This document shows positions 33,440-42,416 of a stretch of 64,000 nt of DNA, in pieces. The stretch's first letter is position 1. Every line of letters begins with the position of its first letter. The stretch comes from Alcanivorax sp. (GTDB taxonomy: Bacteria; Pseudomonadota; Gammaproteobacteria; Pseudomonadales; Alcanivoracaceae), in NCBI RefSeq assembly GCF_019431375.1, contig NZ_CP080267.1, positions 806,001 through 870,000 on the forward strand, read 5' to 3'. The position numbers were made by a program, and so were the translations under genes. The notes beneath the pieces were generated by a model. The model made no database searches and was not told where the DNA came from. It saw only the letters and a program-made list of their open reading frames with translations.

Positions 33440-34765
33440 ATGTCCGGTAAAGTCGGTTTCATCAGCCTGGGTTGCCCCAAGGCCCTGGTGGACTCTGAAC
33501 GTATTCTGACCCAGCTTCGCACGGAAGGCTACGAGGTCACACCCAGTTACGACGATGCGGATGTGGTGGTAGTCAACACCTGCGGTTTTATCGACGATGC
33601 CAAGGCCGAGTCCCTGGAAACCATTGGCGAAGCGCTGAGCGAAAACGGCAAGGTGATTGTCACCGGTTGCATGGGCGTGGAAGAAGACACCATCCGCAAG
33701 GTGCACCCCTCGGTGCTGTCCGTCACCGGCCCGCAGCAATACGAGCAGGTGGTTAACGCGGTTCACCAGGTGGTGCCGCCCAGCCAGAACCATGACCCCT
33801 TTATGGATCTGGTACCGCCCCAGGGCATCAAGCTGACACCACGACACTATGCCTACCTGAAGATTTCCGAAGGCTGCAATCACAAATGCAGCTTCTGCAT
33901 CATCCCCAGCATGCGCGGCAAGCTGGATTCGCGCCCCATTGGCGATGTGATGGATGAAGCCGAGCGGCTGGTGAAATCCGGTGTGCAGGAGCTGCTGGTG
34001 ATCAGCCAGGACACCAGCGCCTATGGGGTGGATCGCAAGTACCAGACCGGTTTCTGGCAGGGCATGCCGGTGAAGACCCGCATGCTGGAGATGTGTCAGG
34101 CACTGGGTCAACTGGGTGCCTGGGTGCGCCTGCACTACGTATACCCCTACCCCCATGTGGACGACATCATCCCGATGATGGCCGAAGGCCATATCCTGCC
34201 TTATCTGGATATTCCTTTTCAGCACGCCAGCCCCAGTGTTCTCAAGAACATGAAGCGCCCGGCTCATGCCGAGAATACGCTGGAGCGGATCCGTCGCTGG
34301 CGGGAAATCTGCCCGGACATCACCCTGCGCAGCACCTTTATCACCGGCTTCCCCGGTGAAACCGATGCGGATTTCGAGATCCTGCTGGACTGGCTGGAAG
34401 AAGCCCAGCTGGACCGGGTGGGCTGTTTCACCTATTCCCCGGTGGAAGGCGCCCCGGCCAACGCCCTACCCGACCCGGTGGACCCGGACGTGGCGGAAGA
34501 ACGCCGCGAGCGATTCATGAACGTGCAGGCCCGCATCAGTGCCGCCAAGCTGCAGAAGAAAATCGGCAGGACCCTGGAAGTGCTGGTGGACGAAGTGGAC
34601 GAGGAAGGTGCCATTGCCCGCTCCCAGGCGGATGCACCGGAAATTGACGGCCTTGTTTATCTCAACGGGGAAAGTGACCTGAAACCCGGCCAGCGCCTGA
34701 TGGTGAATATCGAGCACGCTGACGAGCACGACCTGTGGGGCACACCGGTGCCAGCCAGCAAGTGA
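33440..34765 (+). CDS. rimO: RimO, ribosomal protein S12 methylthiotransferase
   Basis: A 441-residue radical-SAM enzyme. The N-terminal UPF0004 domain has cysteines in SLGCPKALVDSE, VNTCGFIDDA and VTGCMGVEED; the radical-SAM cluster motif is EGCNHKCSFCIIP; and a C-terminal TRAM domain (EVLVDEVDEEG onward) follows. It adds a methylthio group to Asp89 of ribosomal protein S12. The ATG at 33440 has GAGGT upstream. The DMT transporter starts four bases after its stop. Confidence 0.96.
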   Translation: MSGKVGFISLGCPKALVDSERILTQLRTEGYEVTPSYDDADVVVVNTCGFIDDAKAESLETIGEALSENGKVIVTGCMGVEEDTIRKVHPSVLSVTGPQQYEQVVNAVHQVVPPSQNHDPFMDLVPPQGIKLTPRHYAYLKISEGCNHKCSFCIIPSMRGKLDSRPIGDVMDEAERLVKSGVQELLVISQDTSAYGVDRKYQTGFWQGMPVKTRMLEMCQALGQLGAWVRLHYVYPYPHVDDIIPMMAEGHILPYLDIPFQHASPSVLKNMKRPAHAENTLERIRRWREICPDITLRSTFITGFPGETDADFEILLDWLEEAQLDRVGCFTYSPVEGAPANALPDPVDPDVAEERRERFMNVQARISAAKLQKKIGRTLEVLVDEVDEEGAIARSQADAPEIDGLVYLNGESDLKPGQRLMVNIEHADEHDLWGTPVPASK

Positions 34766-34769
34766 TCGC

Positions 34770-35615
34770 GTGAGCGACCAGCCTCTCAAGGGCGCCCTGC
34801 TACTGGTTCTCGGCGAGGGCCTTCTGGCGGTGATGGCCGCCATGATCAAGCACCTGTCCGATCACCTCGATACCGAGGTGATCGTGTTTGCCCGCAACCT
34901 GTTCGGGCTATTGATTCTGATTCCGATCATTGCCTCCCGTGGCGGCTTCGGCCAGTTACGCACCCGCTTCCTTCATCTGCACATGATCCGCGGTTTCACC
35001 GGGGTCACTGCCATGTTCTGCTTCTTCTATACCATCGGCCATATTGCCCTGGCAGAAGCGGTGCTGGTGAAGATGACCGTGCCTTTCTTCCTGCCGATCG
35101 TCGCCTGGCTGTGGCTACGGGAAGTGATCAGTGTGCGCACCTGGCTGGCCATTATCGGCGGTTTTGCCGGAGTCGCCGTAATCATGGACGTGAGCAGCGG
35201 CAACGTGAACCCGGTGATGTGGGTGGCACTGGCTGGTGCTGCCATCATGAGTGTGGCCAAGGTGAGTATCCGGCGCATGGCGGTGTCGGAGCCAGCACAA
35301 CGGGTAGTCTTCTATTTCGCCCTGTTCGCCACCCTGTTTTCCGCCCTGCCCCTGCCCTGGGCCAGCACCTTGCCTGTTGGCACGGATTATCTGTGGCTGT
35401 TCGGCATCGGCCTGGTGGCCACCGGCGGGCAATATGCCATGACCACCGCCTATCAAATCGCCCGCCCGGGCCAGGTGGGCGTCTACAACTATTCCTCCGT
35501 CGTCTGGGCCGCTCTGCTCGGCTGGATGTTCTGGGGCGAAACCCTGGTCCTTACCACTCTCATTGGCACCCTGCTTATCGTCGCCGCTGGTGTCTGGAAT
35601 CTGAAGAGCCGATAG
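34770..35615 (+). CDS. EamA/DMT-family transporter
   Basis: A 281-residue membrane protein with ten predicted helices made of two EamA repeats (first from LKGALLLVLGEGLLAVM, second from NPVMWVALAGAAIMSVAKVS). The family exports or takes up small metabolites; the substrate cannot be told from sequence. The start is GTG at 34770, four bases after rimO, so the two are probably co-transcribed. Confidence 0.88.
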   Translation: MSDQPLKGALLLVLGEGLLAVMAAMIKHLSDHLDTEVIVFARNLFGLLILIPIIASRGGFGQLRTRFLHLHMIRGFTGVTAMFCFFYTIGHIALAEAVLVKMTVPFFLPIVAWLWLREVISVRTWLAIIGGFAGVAVIMDVSSGNVNPVMWVALAGAAIMSVAKVSIRRMAVSEPAQRVVFYFALFATLFSALPLPWASTLPVGTDYLWLFGIGLVATGGQYAMTTAYQIARPGQVGVYNYSSVVWAALLGWMFWGETLVLTTLIGTLLIVAAGVWNLKSR

Positions 35616-35739
35616 GATCTCTGCAAGCTTCGCCACAAGAGGATCAAAGATCCATTGGATATTGGCCCGCAGGGAAGGACACGAGGCGACAAAATCCCCT
35701 ATGCTCGTCGGTCGGCAAAACAACAAACAGGATTCATTC

Positions 35740-36690
35740 ATGCATTCATTGAAACTCAGCCTGCTGTTGATCAGCACGATCATCCTTTCCGGCTGCGACG
35801 GACTGGCAAAATGGGCCTATGAAACCGGCCTGGGTCTGGAAAAAAGCCGTGCCGGCCTGACAGATCAGACCGTAGAGACCGCTGATGGCATTCAATGGCA
35901 CCTGCTGCGCAGTGAAGGCCAGCTGGACAAACCGGTGGTGCTGTTGATCCACGGCTTTGGCGCCGATTCCAGTAACTGGGTGCGCTTCGTCAACGAGCTG
36001 GAAGGCGATTTCCATTTTGTGGTGCCGGACCTGCCGGGCCACGGCGAAACCACCCGTAATACCGAACTGGACTACACCATGGCGTCCCAGGCCCAGCGTC
36101 TGGTTACCCTGATGGATACCCTGGAGATTCCCGCCTATCACGTGGCCGGCAATTCCATGGGCGGTGCGATCACCCTGGCTCTGGCGCAAGCAGCACCAGA
36201 GAAGGTGCTTTCCATGGGACTGGTGGATTCCGCCGGGCTTACCCGCCAAACCGAAGACTTCAAGGCCATCCTGGCTACCAGCGACAGCAACCCCTTGATT
36301 CCTCGCAGCCCGGAACAGTTCCACACCACACTCAAGTGGGCCATGGAAGACGCTCCTTACATTCCGGAATTTTTCATCGACATCATGGGTGCCAAGAAAG
36401 CCGAGAATGCCCCGGTGGCGGACAAGATCTGGGAAGATATGGACACCGATCCGGGCATGAGCCTGGAAGGTACCGGCAAACTGGCCGATCTGAATCAGCC
36501 GGCGCTGGTCCTGTGGGGCCGGGAGGATCGCCTGCTCGGGGTGGACAATGTGGAGGTTTTTCTTGAGGAGCTGCCCCACTCTCGGGCGGTGATTCTCGAT
36601 GGCATCGGCCATGTCCCCATGGCTGAAGCGCCCACCAAGAGCGCCGACGCCTTCCGGGTGTTCTGGCGAGAAGCCCAGGTGGATTCCTGA
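35740..36690 (+). CDS. Lipoprotein alpha/beta hydrolase (lipase/esterase type)
   Basis: A 316-residue predicted lipoprotein: lipobox ILSGC (about Cys19), then an alpha/beta hydrolase with oxyanion segment LLIHGFGADSSNW, nucleophile elbow AGNSMGGAI (Ser), acid near LWGREDRLLG (Asp) and catalytic histidine in GIGHVPMAEAP. It resembles the membrane-anchored lipase/esterases common in Moraxella, Acinetobacter and Alcanivorax. An envelope esterase acting on lipid-like substrates is inferred. ATG at 35740. Confidence 0.87.
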   Translation: MHSLKLSLLLISTIILSGCDGLAKWAYETGLGLEKSRAGLTDQTVETADGIQWHLLRSEGQLDKPVVLLIHGFGADSSNWVRFVNELEGDFHFVVPDLPGHGETTRNTELDYTMASQAQRLVTLMDTLEIPAYHVAGNSMGGAITLALAQAAPEKVLSMGLVDSAGLTRQTEDFKAILATSDSNPLIPRSPEQFHTTLKWAMEDAPYIPEFFIDIMGAKKAENAPVADKIWEDMDTDPGMSLEGTGKLADLNQPALVLWGREDRLLGVDNVEVFLEELPHSRAVILDGIGHVPMAEAPTKSADAFRVFWREAQVDS

Positions 36691-36705
36691 TCTGACAGGA
36701 CAGGG

Positions 36706-37980
36706 CTACGTTGACTGGACCTGCCGCTGCTCCGGCGGTGTCCAGTCAAACGGCACCTGGTAACTCATCAGGAAGCCGCCCAGCGTGATCAATACCCGAG
36801 AGATGCCGATATAGGAATCCGGGATGGAAATACGCTCTTCGCGAAAGCGCTGCATCAATTCCCCCATGGCGGCCACCGGTCCCTGCTGATTGACCTTGTC
36901 AGTCAACACATAGAGCGCCAGCTCCCGCAACGTTTCCGGGCTGCCACCCTTGAAACCGGCCTGAACAAACAGTTCGCCGATATCCACGTCCCCTTCAAAG
37001 CCCATCAGGCCATACAGCAACCGTGAATAGCGGCGAACCTCGTCCGGGGTCAGCACGCCGATGGCACCGAAGTCCAGAATCACCACCTGGCCCTGGTCGT
37101 TGACCAGGAAATTGCCCGGGTGCGGATCCGCCTGGTAGACCCCGAAACGGGTGACTTGCTGCAGGTAGCTGGTTAACAGTACCGAGAGCAGGTCCCTGGC
37201 CTGTTCCGGATTCGCATCCAGATGGTTACGCAGCCTTGAGCCATGTTCCCAACTGGTCACCAGAATGCGTTCACTGCACAGGCCATCAATCAGGTCAGGA
37301 ATACGGATACGGGGATGATGGGGCTGGCGGGCAAAACGTCGAGTATTGGCCGCCTCGTTGCGGAAATCCAGCTCCATGGCGGTCATGCTCAACAGCTGCT
37401 CAACGGCCTGCTTCAGATCAAATTCCCGCAACCGGGGTGCAGCAATCGCCGCCAGAATCTGAAACACCTTGGCATCCTGCTCAAACAGTGACTTTACCCC
37501 GGGTAGGCGCACTTTCACCGCCACATCGGTGCCGTCCTCAAGGCGCGCTCGATGTACCTGGGCAATGGATGCCACCGCGATCGGTGTCTCGTCAATCCAG
37601 CGGAATTGATCTCGCCAGTCAACACCCCAGGATTTCTTCAGCGCCGTTTCAATGCGGGAAAAAGGGACCGGCGCCGCATCGTTCTGCAGTTGCTGAAATG
37701 CTTCAATGTATTCCTGTGGCAGCACGTCCGGCCGACAACTGAAGAACTGGGCCGCCTTGACCCAGAAAGCGCCATTGCGACGACACAAGGCTGCGAGAAT
37801 GTTGGCGCCACGGCAATGACGTTGGTGACGGTCTTCCTTGCCGACTCCTCCGGCATATATCGCCGCCACCCGAGCCATGGCTGTCAGGGCGCGTAAATAT
37901 CGGGACCGCCCCGCGGCAAGGCCGCTGACACCAGCAATACTTTCTCTAATCATCAGGTTTTCGTCATTATAGTTATTCAC
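36706..37980 (-). CDS. ABC1/UbiB-family atypical kinase (first of two)
   Basis: A 424-residue protein of the ABC1/ADCK/UbiB family: VASIAQVH loop, VAVKVRLPG with the ATP-site lysine, ELDFRNEAANTRRF, the catalytic-loop segment YQADPHPGNFLV and metal motif ILDFGAIG. The usual KxGQ motif reads K75-A-A-Q78. There are no C-terminal membrane helices, unlike UbiB. The family supports coenzyme Q or lipid metabolism; this short paralog is unassigned. The start is GTG at 37980 with a weak ribosome-binding site; ATG at 37953 is an alternative. Confidence 0.85.
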   Translation of the reverse strand: MNNYNDENLMIRESIAGVSGLAAGRSRYLRALTAMARVAAIYAGGVGKEDRHQRHCRGANILAALCRRNGAFWVKAAQFFSCRPDVLPQEYIEAFQQLQNDAAPVPFSRIETALKKSWGVDWRDQFRWIDETPIAVASIAQVHRARLEDGTDVAVKVRLPGVKSLFEQDAKVFQILAAIAAPRLREFDLKQAVEQLLSMTAMELDFRNEAANTRRFARQPHHPRIRIPDLIDGLCSERILVTSWEHGSRLRNHLDANPEQARDLLSVLLTSYLQQVTRFGVYQADPHPGNFLVNDQGQVVILDFGAIGVLTPDEVRRYSRLLYGLMGFEGDVDIGELFVQAGFKGGSPETLRELALYVLTDKVNQQGPVAAMGELMQRFREERISIPDSYIGISRVLITLGGFLMSYQVPFDWTPPEQRQVQST

Positions 37981-38077
37981 CCAAGGCAGTCAGCCTACAG
38001 CATGTCTTGTAGAGATACGGCTTGAATCCCGCTGAGCTTGACCGTAATGTTTCTGGCTTTGCCGCTGGTGAGCGATT

Positions 38078-38713
38078 ATGTCAGGAACAGTTATACGCGC
38101 TGGAGAGCCGCATACCATTCGCACTCGCGGCATCACCCTGCTGCGTTCCGGCCACCGGGAAATCCGTCGCCTGAAACGTGCCAACCACACCCCCTCCATT
38201 CATGGCAACAAGGTCTGGAACTCCAGCTTCCTGATCATGGACCACCTGACCCGCCGAAAAGTGTCCGCCGATGAACATATGATGGATATCGGCTGCGGCT
38301 GGGGGCCCCTCTCCATCTTTGCGGCCAAGCGTTTTGGGTGTCGGGTCACCGCCGTGGATGCCGACCCGGATGTGTTTCCTTATCTCGACCTGCACGCACA
38401 GATCAACAAGGTCCAGATCACCCAGCAACAGGACCGCTTCGAGAAACTGACCCAAAAGCGGTTGGCCGACGTGGACATTATTGCCGGCGCCGACATCTGC
38501 TTCTGGGACGAGCTGACCCCGGTGCTCTTCAACCTGATACGCCGGGGACTGCGCAGCGGGGTCAAACAGGTGATCATTGCTGACCCGGGCCGCTCACCAT
38601 TCTATGCCTTGGCGGAAAAATGCGAGAATGCCGGGATGGATGCCCGTGTCGTGGAGCGCCGGACAAAAACCCCGAAAACCCTGAGTGCGGATCTGTTGAT
38701 CATCAACAATTGA
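38078..38713 (+). CDS. Class I SAM-dependent methyltransferase
   Basis: A 211-residue protein with the SAM motif HMMDIGCGWGPLSIFAAKRFG (about residues 67-87), acidic motif II VTAVDADPDVFPYL and motif IV DIIAGADICFWDE. It resembles protein or small-molecule methyltransferases (ETFB-lysine/METTL20-like group), but the substrate is not known. It starts about 100 bases from the divergent UbiB-like gene and is followed by lon. Confidence 0.78.
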   Translation: MSGTVIRAGEPHTIRTRGITLLRSGHREIRRLKRANHTPSIHGNKVWNSSFLIMDHLTRRKVSADEHMMDIGCGWGPLSIFAAKRFGCRVTAVDADPDVFPYLDLHAQINKVQITQQQDRFEKLTQKRLADVDIIAGADICFWDELTPVLFNLIRRGLRSGVKQVIIADPGRSPFYALAEKCENAGMDARVVERRTKTPKTLSADLLIINN

Positions 38714-38767
38714 TTTTTCGCCCGTCGCCACCATGTTGTTTCCACGCTGAATGGAAGTGACAACACT

Positions 38768-41140
38768 ATGAGCCAAGACGATACCAATACTGTTGAGCAA
38801 TCCTCGGGCAGCCTGGCGTTGCCCGACCAGCTGAAACCCCAGCGTATCTACCTGATCCCCGTGCAACACCGCCCCTTTATGCCCGGGCTGGTGCAACCGG
38901 TGATGCTGGACAAGGAGCGCTGGCAGGCGACCCTGGAACGGGTCAGCCAGACGCCGCATCAGTCTTTGGGCCTGGTCTATGTGGGCGACAACGACCCGGA
39001 CTCGGTGACCCACGAGGATTTCCCGGAATACGGCTGTCTGGTCAAGGTTCACGCCCTCAATGAAGAAAACGACCAGTTCCAGATGGTGGCCCAGGGCACC
39101 ACACGGTTCCGTATTGAAAACTGGCTGAGCCGCAAGCGCCCCTTCATGACCGAGGTCAGCTATCCGGAATCCCGTGCCGAAGCGGATGAAACCATCCGCG
39201 CCTTTGGCATGGCCATTATCAACACCATCCGCGAACTGCTGCCGCTGAACCCGCTCTACAACGAGGGACTGCGCCACTATCTGCAGAATTTTTCCCCCAG
39301 CGACCCCTCACCGCTCACCGACTTCGCGGCGGCACTCACCAGCGCCAACGGCTCGGAGCTGCAGGCCATCCTGGAAACCGTGCCGCTGAAAGCGCGCATG
39401 GAAAAAGTGCTCACCCTGGTCAAGAAAGAGCTGGAAGTGGCCCGGCTGCAAAGCCAGATTTCCGAAGAGGTTAACGAAAAGGTCAGCCAGCACCAGCGCG
39501 AGTTCTTCCTTCGCGAGCAGCTCAAGATCATCCAGCGGGAACTGGGCCTGAGCAAGGACGACAAGACCGCCGAAGCGGAGGAATTCCGTGAGCGGATGCG
39601 TGCTCTGGCACCACCGGAATCCGTAAAGAAGCGCTTTGACGATGAACTGCAGAAACTGTCCGTGCTGGAAACCGGCTCACCGGAATATGGCGTCACCCGT
39701 AACTACCTGGACTGGCTCACCAATGTCCCCTGGGGCCAGTACAGCGACGACAATCTGGACCTGCAACACGCCCGGGAAATACTTGAAGCTCACCACAGCG
39801 GCCTGGATGATGTGAAGGATCGGATAGTGGAATTCCTGGCCGTAGGCGCACTGCGCGGTGAGGTCAAAGGCTCCATTATCCTGCTGGTGGGGCCACCCGG
39901 TGTGGGCAAGACCAGTATCGGAAAATCCGTCGCCGATGCCCTGGGTCGCAAGTTCTACCGTTTCAGCCTGGGTGGCATGCGGGATGAAGCGGAAATCAAG
40001 GGTCATCGTCGCACCTACATCGGAGCCATGCCAGGCAAACTGGTGCAGGCACTCAAGGAAGCCGGCACCGCGAATCCGGTGATCATGCTCGACGAGGTGG
40101 ACAAGCTGGGCCAGTCCTTTCAGGGTGACCCGGCCTCAGCATTGCTGGAAGTGCTGGACCCGGAACAGAACCAGGATTTCCTGGACCACTACCTGGACGA
40201 ACGGTTAGACCTGAGCCATGCCTTGTTCATCTGCACCGCCAACACGCTGGATAGCATCCCCGGCCCCTTGCTGGACCGCATGGAAATCATTCGCCTGTCC
40301 GGTTATATCACCGAAGAAAAAGTGCAGATCGCACGCCAGCACCTGTGGCCCCGAGCCCTTGAGCGGGCTGGGGTGAAGCCAAGCCAGCTGCGCATCAGCG
40401 ACAGTGCCTTGCGCCAGATCGTGGAAGGCTATGCCCGCGAGGCCGGGGTCCGTAACCTGGAAAAACAGCTCAACAAGATCATCCGCAAGGCCGCGGTCAA
40501 ATTGCTGGCCGGGGACAAGAAACTGAGTATCTCCGGCAAGAACCTGGCGGATTTCCTGGGCCAGCCCTACTTCCAGACCGAGAAGACCCAGCGCGGTGTG
40601 GGCGTGGTCACCGGCCTGGCCTGGACCGCCATGGGAGGAGCCACGCTATCAGTAGAAGCGAGCCAGGTGCACAGCAAACAACGAGGCTTCAAACTCACTG
40701 GTCAGTTGGGCGATGTGATGAAGGAATCCGCGGAGATTGCCTACAGTTATGTGGCCAGTCACCTGAAGGATTACGGTCTCAGCGAGGAACGACTGGATGA
40801 GGCCTTTCTCCATCTCCATGTACCGGAAGGAGCGACGCCCAAGGACGGACCCAGTGCCGGCATCACCATGGCCAGCGCCCTGCTGTCGCTGCTCCTGAAA
40901 AAACGTCTACCCCGCAAAGTAGCCATGACCGGCGAGCTGACCCTTACCGGCCAGGTGCTGGCAGTAGGCGGCATCCGCGAAAAGGTCATCGCGGCCCGGC
41001 GGGTGGGAATTCGTGAGGTGATTCTGCCGGAAGCCTGTCAGCGGGATTTCGATGAACTGCCGGATTACCTGAAAGACGGACTCACTGTGCATTTTGCCAA
41101 GCAGTATGACGATGTCTTTGCGATTCTCTGGGGAAAATAA
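38768..41140 (+). CDS. lon: Lon-family ATP-dependent protease
   Basis: A 790-residue Lon protease: N-terminal substrate domain (to about 280), AAA+ module with Walker A VGPPGVGKTSIGKS and Walker B VIMLDEVDKLG, and a C-terminal Ser-Lys protease domain with catalytic Ser696 in PKDGPSAGITMA and the lysine in GIREKVIAARR. Cytoplasmic quality control. The usual clpP-clpX neighbours are absent, so this could be a second Lon of the genome. ATG at 38768 follows GGAAG. Confidence 0.92.
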   Translation: MSQDDTNTVEQSSGSLALPDQLKPQRIYLIPVQHRPFMPGLVQPVMLDKERWQATLERVSQTPHQSLGLVYVGDNDPDSVTHEDFPEYGCLVKVHALNEENDQFQMVAQGTTRFRIENWLSRKRPFMTEVSYPESRAEADETIRAFGMAIINTIRELLPLNPLYNEGLRHYLQNFSPSDPSPLTDFAAALTSANGSELQAILETVPLKARMEKVLTLVKKELEVARLQSQISEEVNEKVSQHQREFFLREQLKIIQRELGLSKDDKTAEAEEFRERMRALAPPESVKKRFDDELQKLSVLETGSPEYGVTRNYLDWLTNVPWGQYSDDNLDLQHAREILEAHHSGLDDVKDRIVEFLAVGALRGEVKGSIILLVGPPGVGKTSIGKSVADALGRKFYRFSLGGMRDEAEIKGHRRTYIGAMPGKLVQALKEAGTANPVIMLDEVDKLGQSFQGDPASALLEVLDPEQNQDFLDHYLDERLDLSHALFICTANTLDSIPGPLLDRMEIIRLSGYITEEKVQIARQHLWPRALERAGVKPSQLRISDSALRQIVEGYAREAGVRNLEKQLNKIIRKAAVKLLAGDKKLSISGKNLADFLGQPYFQTEKTQRGVGVVTGLAWTAMGGATLSVEASQVHSKQRGFKLTGQLGDVMKESAEIAYSYVASHLKDYGLSEERLDEAFLHLHVPEGATPKDGPSAGITMASALLSLLLKKRLPRKVAMTGELTLTGQVLAVGGIREKVIAARRVGIREVILPEACQRDFDELPDYLKDGLTVHFAKQYDDVFAILWGK

Positions 41141-41231
41141 GTGGCGAGAAGCGAGTGATGCGTAGCGAAAGGCAAAACCAGGCCAGTGTTTCGACACGCG
41201 ACACCTGCGAGTCTCAACGGCGAATTGCCCC

Positions 41232-41909
41232 GTGAATTCCCCCGCCGACAAACCCTACTATATCGTGCCCACCTGCCATGAGCGGGTGGGCACGATATAC
41301 CGGGATGATCACATCCTGCTGATCAACAAACCTGCCTACCTGCTCAGTGTGCCGGGGCGTGCCCCGGAAAATCAGGATTGCGCCGTTCGTCGGCTGGCAC
41401 GCAAGGACCCGAATATACGGCTGGTGCACCGACTGGATCTGGATACCTCCGGCATCATGGTGTTCGCCCTCACCCGCCAGGCGCAGAGCCAGCTCAGTCG
41501 GTTGTTCCAGCAACGTACTGTGAAGAAACGCTATCAGGCAGTGGTACATGGTCTGGTCGAAAAGGAGAGTGGCAGCATCGAGTTGCCATTAATCGCGGAC
41601 TGGCCCAACCGGCCACTGCAGAAGGTCTGTTACGACACAGGAAAATCGGCCCTTACCCATTATCAGGTGCTGGAACGGGACGAGATCCGCAACCGCACCC
41701 GGCTGGCGTTAAGCCCGGTCACCGGCCGCAGCCATCAACTACGGATTCACTGCCGGGAGCTGGGCCACCCCATCATCGGTTGCGACATGTATGCACCGCC
41801 GGAAATAGAGGCATTAAGCCCGAGATTACTGCTGCACGCGGAATGGCTGGCCTTCAACCACCCGATAACCGGGCTCTGGCAGGAATTCACCTCACCCTGC
41901 CCGTTCTGA
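41232..41909 (+). CDS. RluA-family pseudouridine synthase
   Basis: A 225-residue protein with the RluA catalytic motif VHRLDLDTSGIMVFA (Asp catalytic), the LLINKPAYLLSVPG start and TGRSHQLRIHCRELGHPIIG near the end. There is no S4 domain, which is closest to RluA (23S U746/tRNA U32) or RluC-like short members; the exact site is not resolvable. The start is GTG at 41232. Confidence 0.86.
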   Translation: MNSPADKPYYIVPTCHERVGTIYRDDHILLINKPAYLLSVPGRAPENQDCAVRRLARKDPNIRLVHRLDLDTSGIMVFALTRQAQSQLSRLFQQRTVKKRYQAVVHGLVEKESGSIELPLIADWPNRPLQKVCYDTGKSALTHYQVLERDEIRNRTRLALSPVTGRSHQLRIHCRELGHPIIGCDMYAPPEIEALSPRLLLHAEWLAFNHPITGLWQEFTSPCPF

Positions 41910-41959
41910 GGCCGGCTTCGCACCTCAAGCGGTTCTCCTACAGATGGCCGCTAATCCAG

Positions 41960-42000
41960 GTTTTAAGCTATTAACTATTCACTGTTAACTATTAACTGCC
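41960..42000. repeat. Low-complexity TTAACTATT repeat
   Basis: Short direct repeats of AACTATT and GTTAACTATTAACTG between converging genes. It may act as a weak palindromic end; no other function is visible. Confidence 0.4.
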
Positions 42001-42003
42001 TCT

Positions 42004-42327
42004 TCAGTCCCAATCGTCGCCGTAGTCGTGCAGCAGCTCTTCCCCGGCCTTGATGGACTTCAGCGCCACCACAGTCAGGTCGTCGTAATAAGCGACATTG
42101 GGTTTCTTGCCGTGGTTGATGAAACGCAGGTCGCAGAGTACCCGGTAGCGCTCTTTACCCTCGTCATCCAGCGATAACACATAGGGACCCTCTTTTTTGG
42201 CAGCCTTGGTTTTGCAAAGCCCCAACTCGGTCCCTTTCTTGATCGGCTGGCTGGCAAACAGACCTCGACCGTGGACAGTACTGTGGCGCACTTCCAGTAA
42301 ATCGTCTCGCAGATAGGGTTTTGACAT
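42004..42327 (-). CDS. Small SET-domain protein
   Basis: A 107-residue protein that is almost only a SET domain: EVRHSTVHGRGLFASQPIKKGTEL at the start, RFINHGKKPNVAYY (the NHS/C-like pseudoknot segment) and IKAGEELLHDYGDDWD with the catalytic-type tyrosine near the end. SET domains methylate lysines. Bacterial mini-SET proteins are poorly known; the target is unknown. It diverges from the hydrolase/methyltransferase fusion gene. Confidence 0.85.
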   Translation of the reverse strand: MSKPYLRDDLLEVRHSTVHGRGLFASQPIKKGTELGLCKTKAAKKEGPYVLSLDDEGKERYRVLCDLRFINHGKKPNVAYYDDLTVVALKSIKAGEELLHDYGDDWD

Positions 42328-42416
42328 TTTTTCGCACTTTACGTTAATGACACAGCCATGGCATCTTGCCAGAAAAGCAGTAACAGTTGAAAAAATCGAT
42401 GCAAGGGATGCATGTC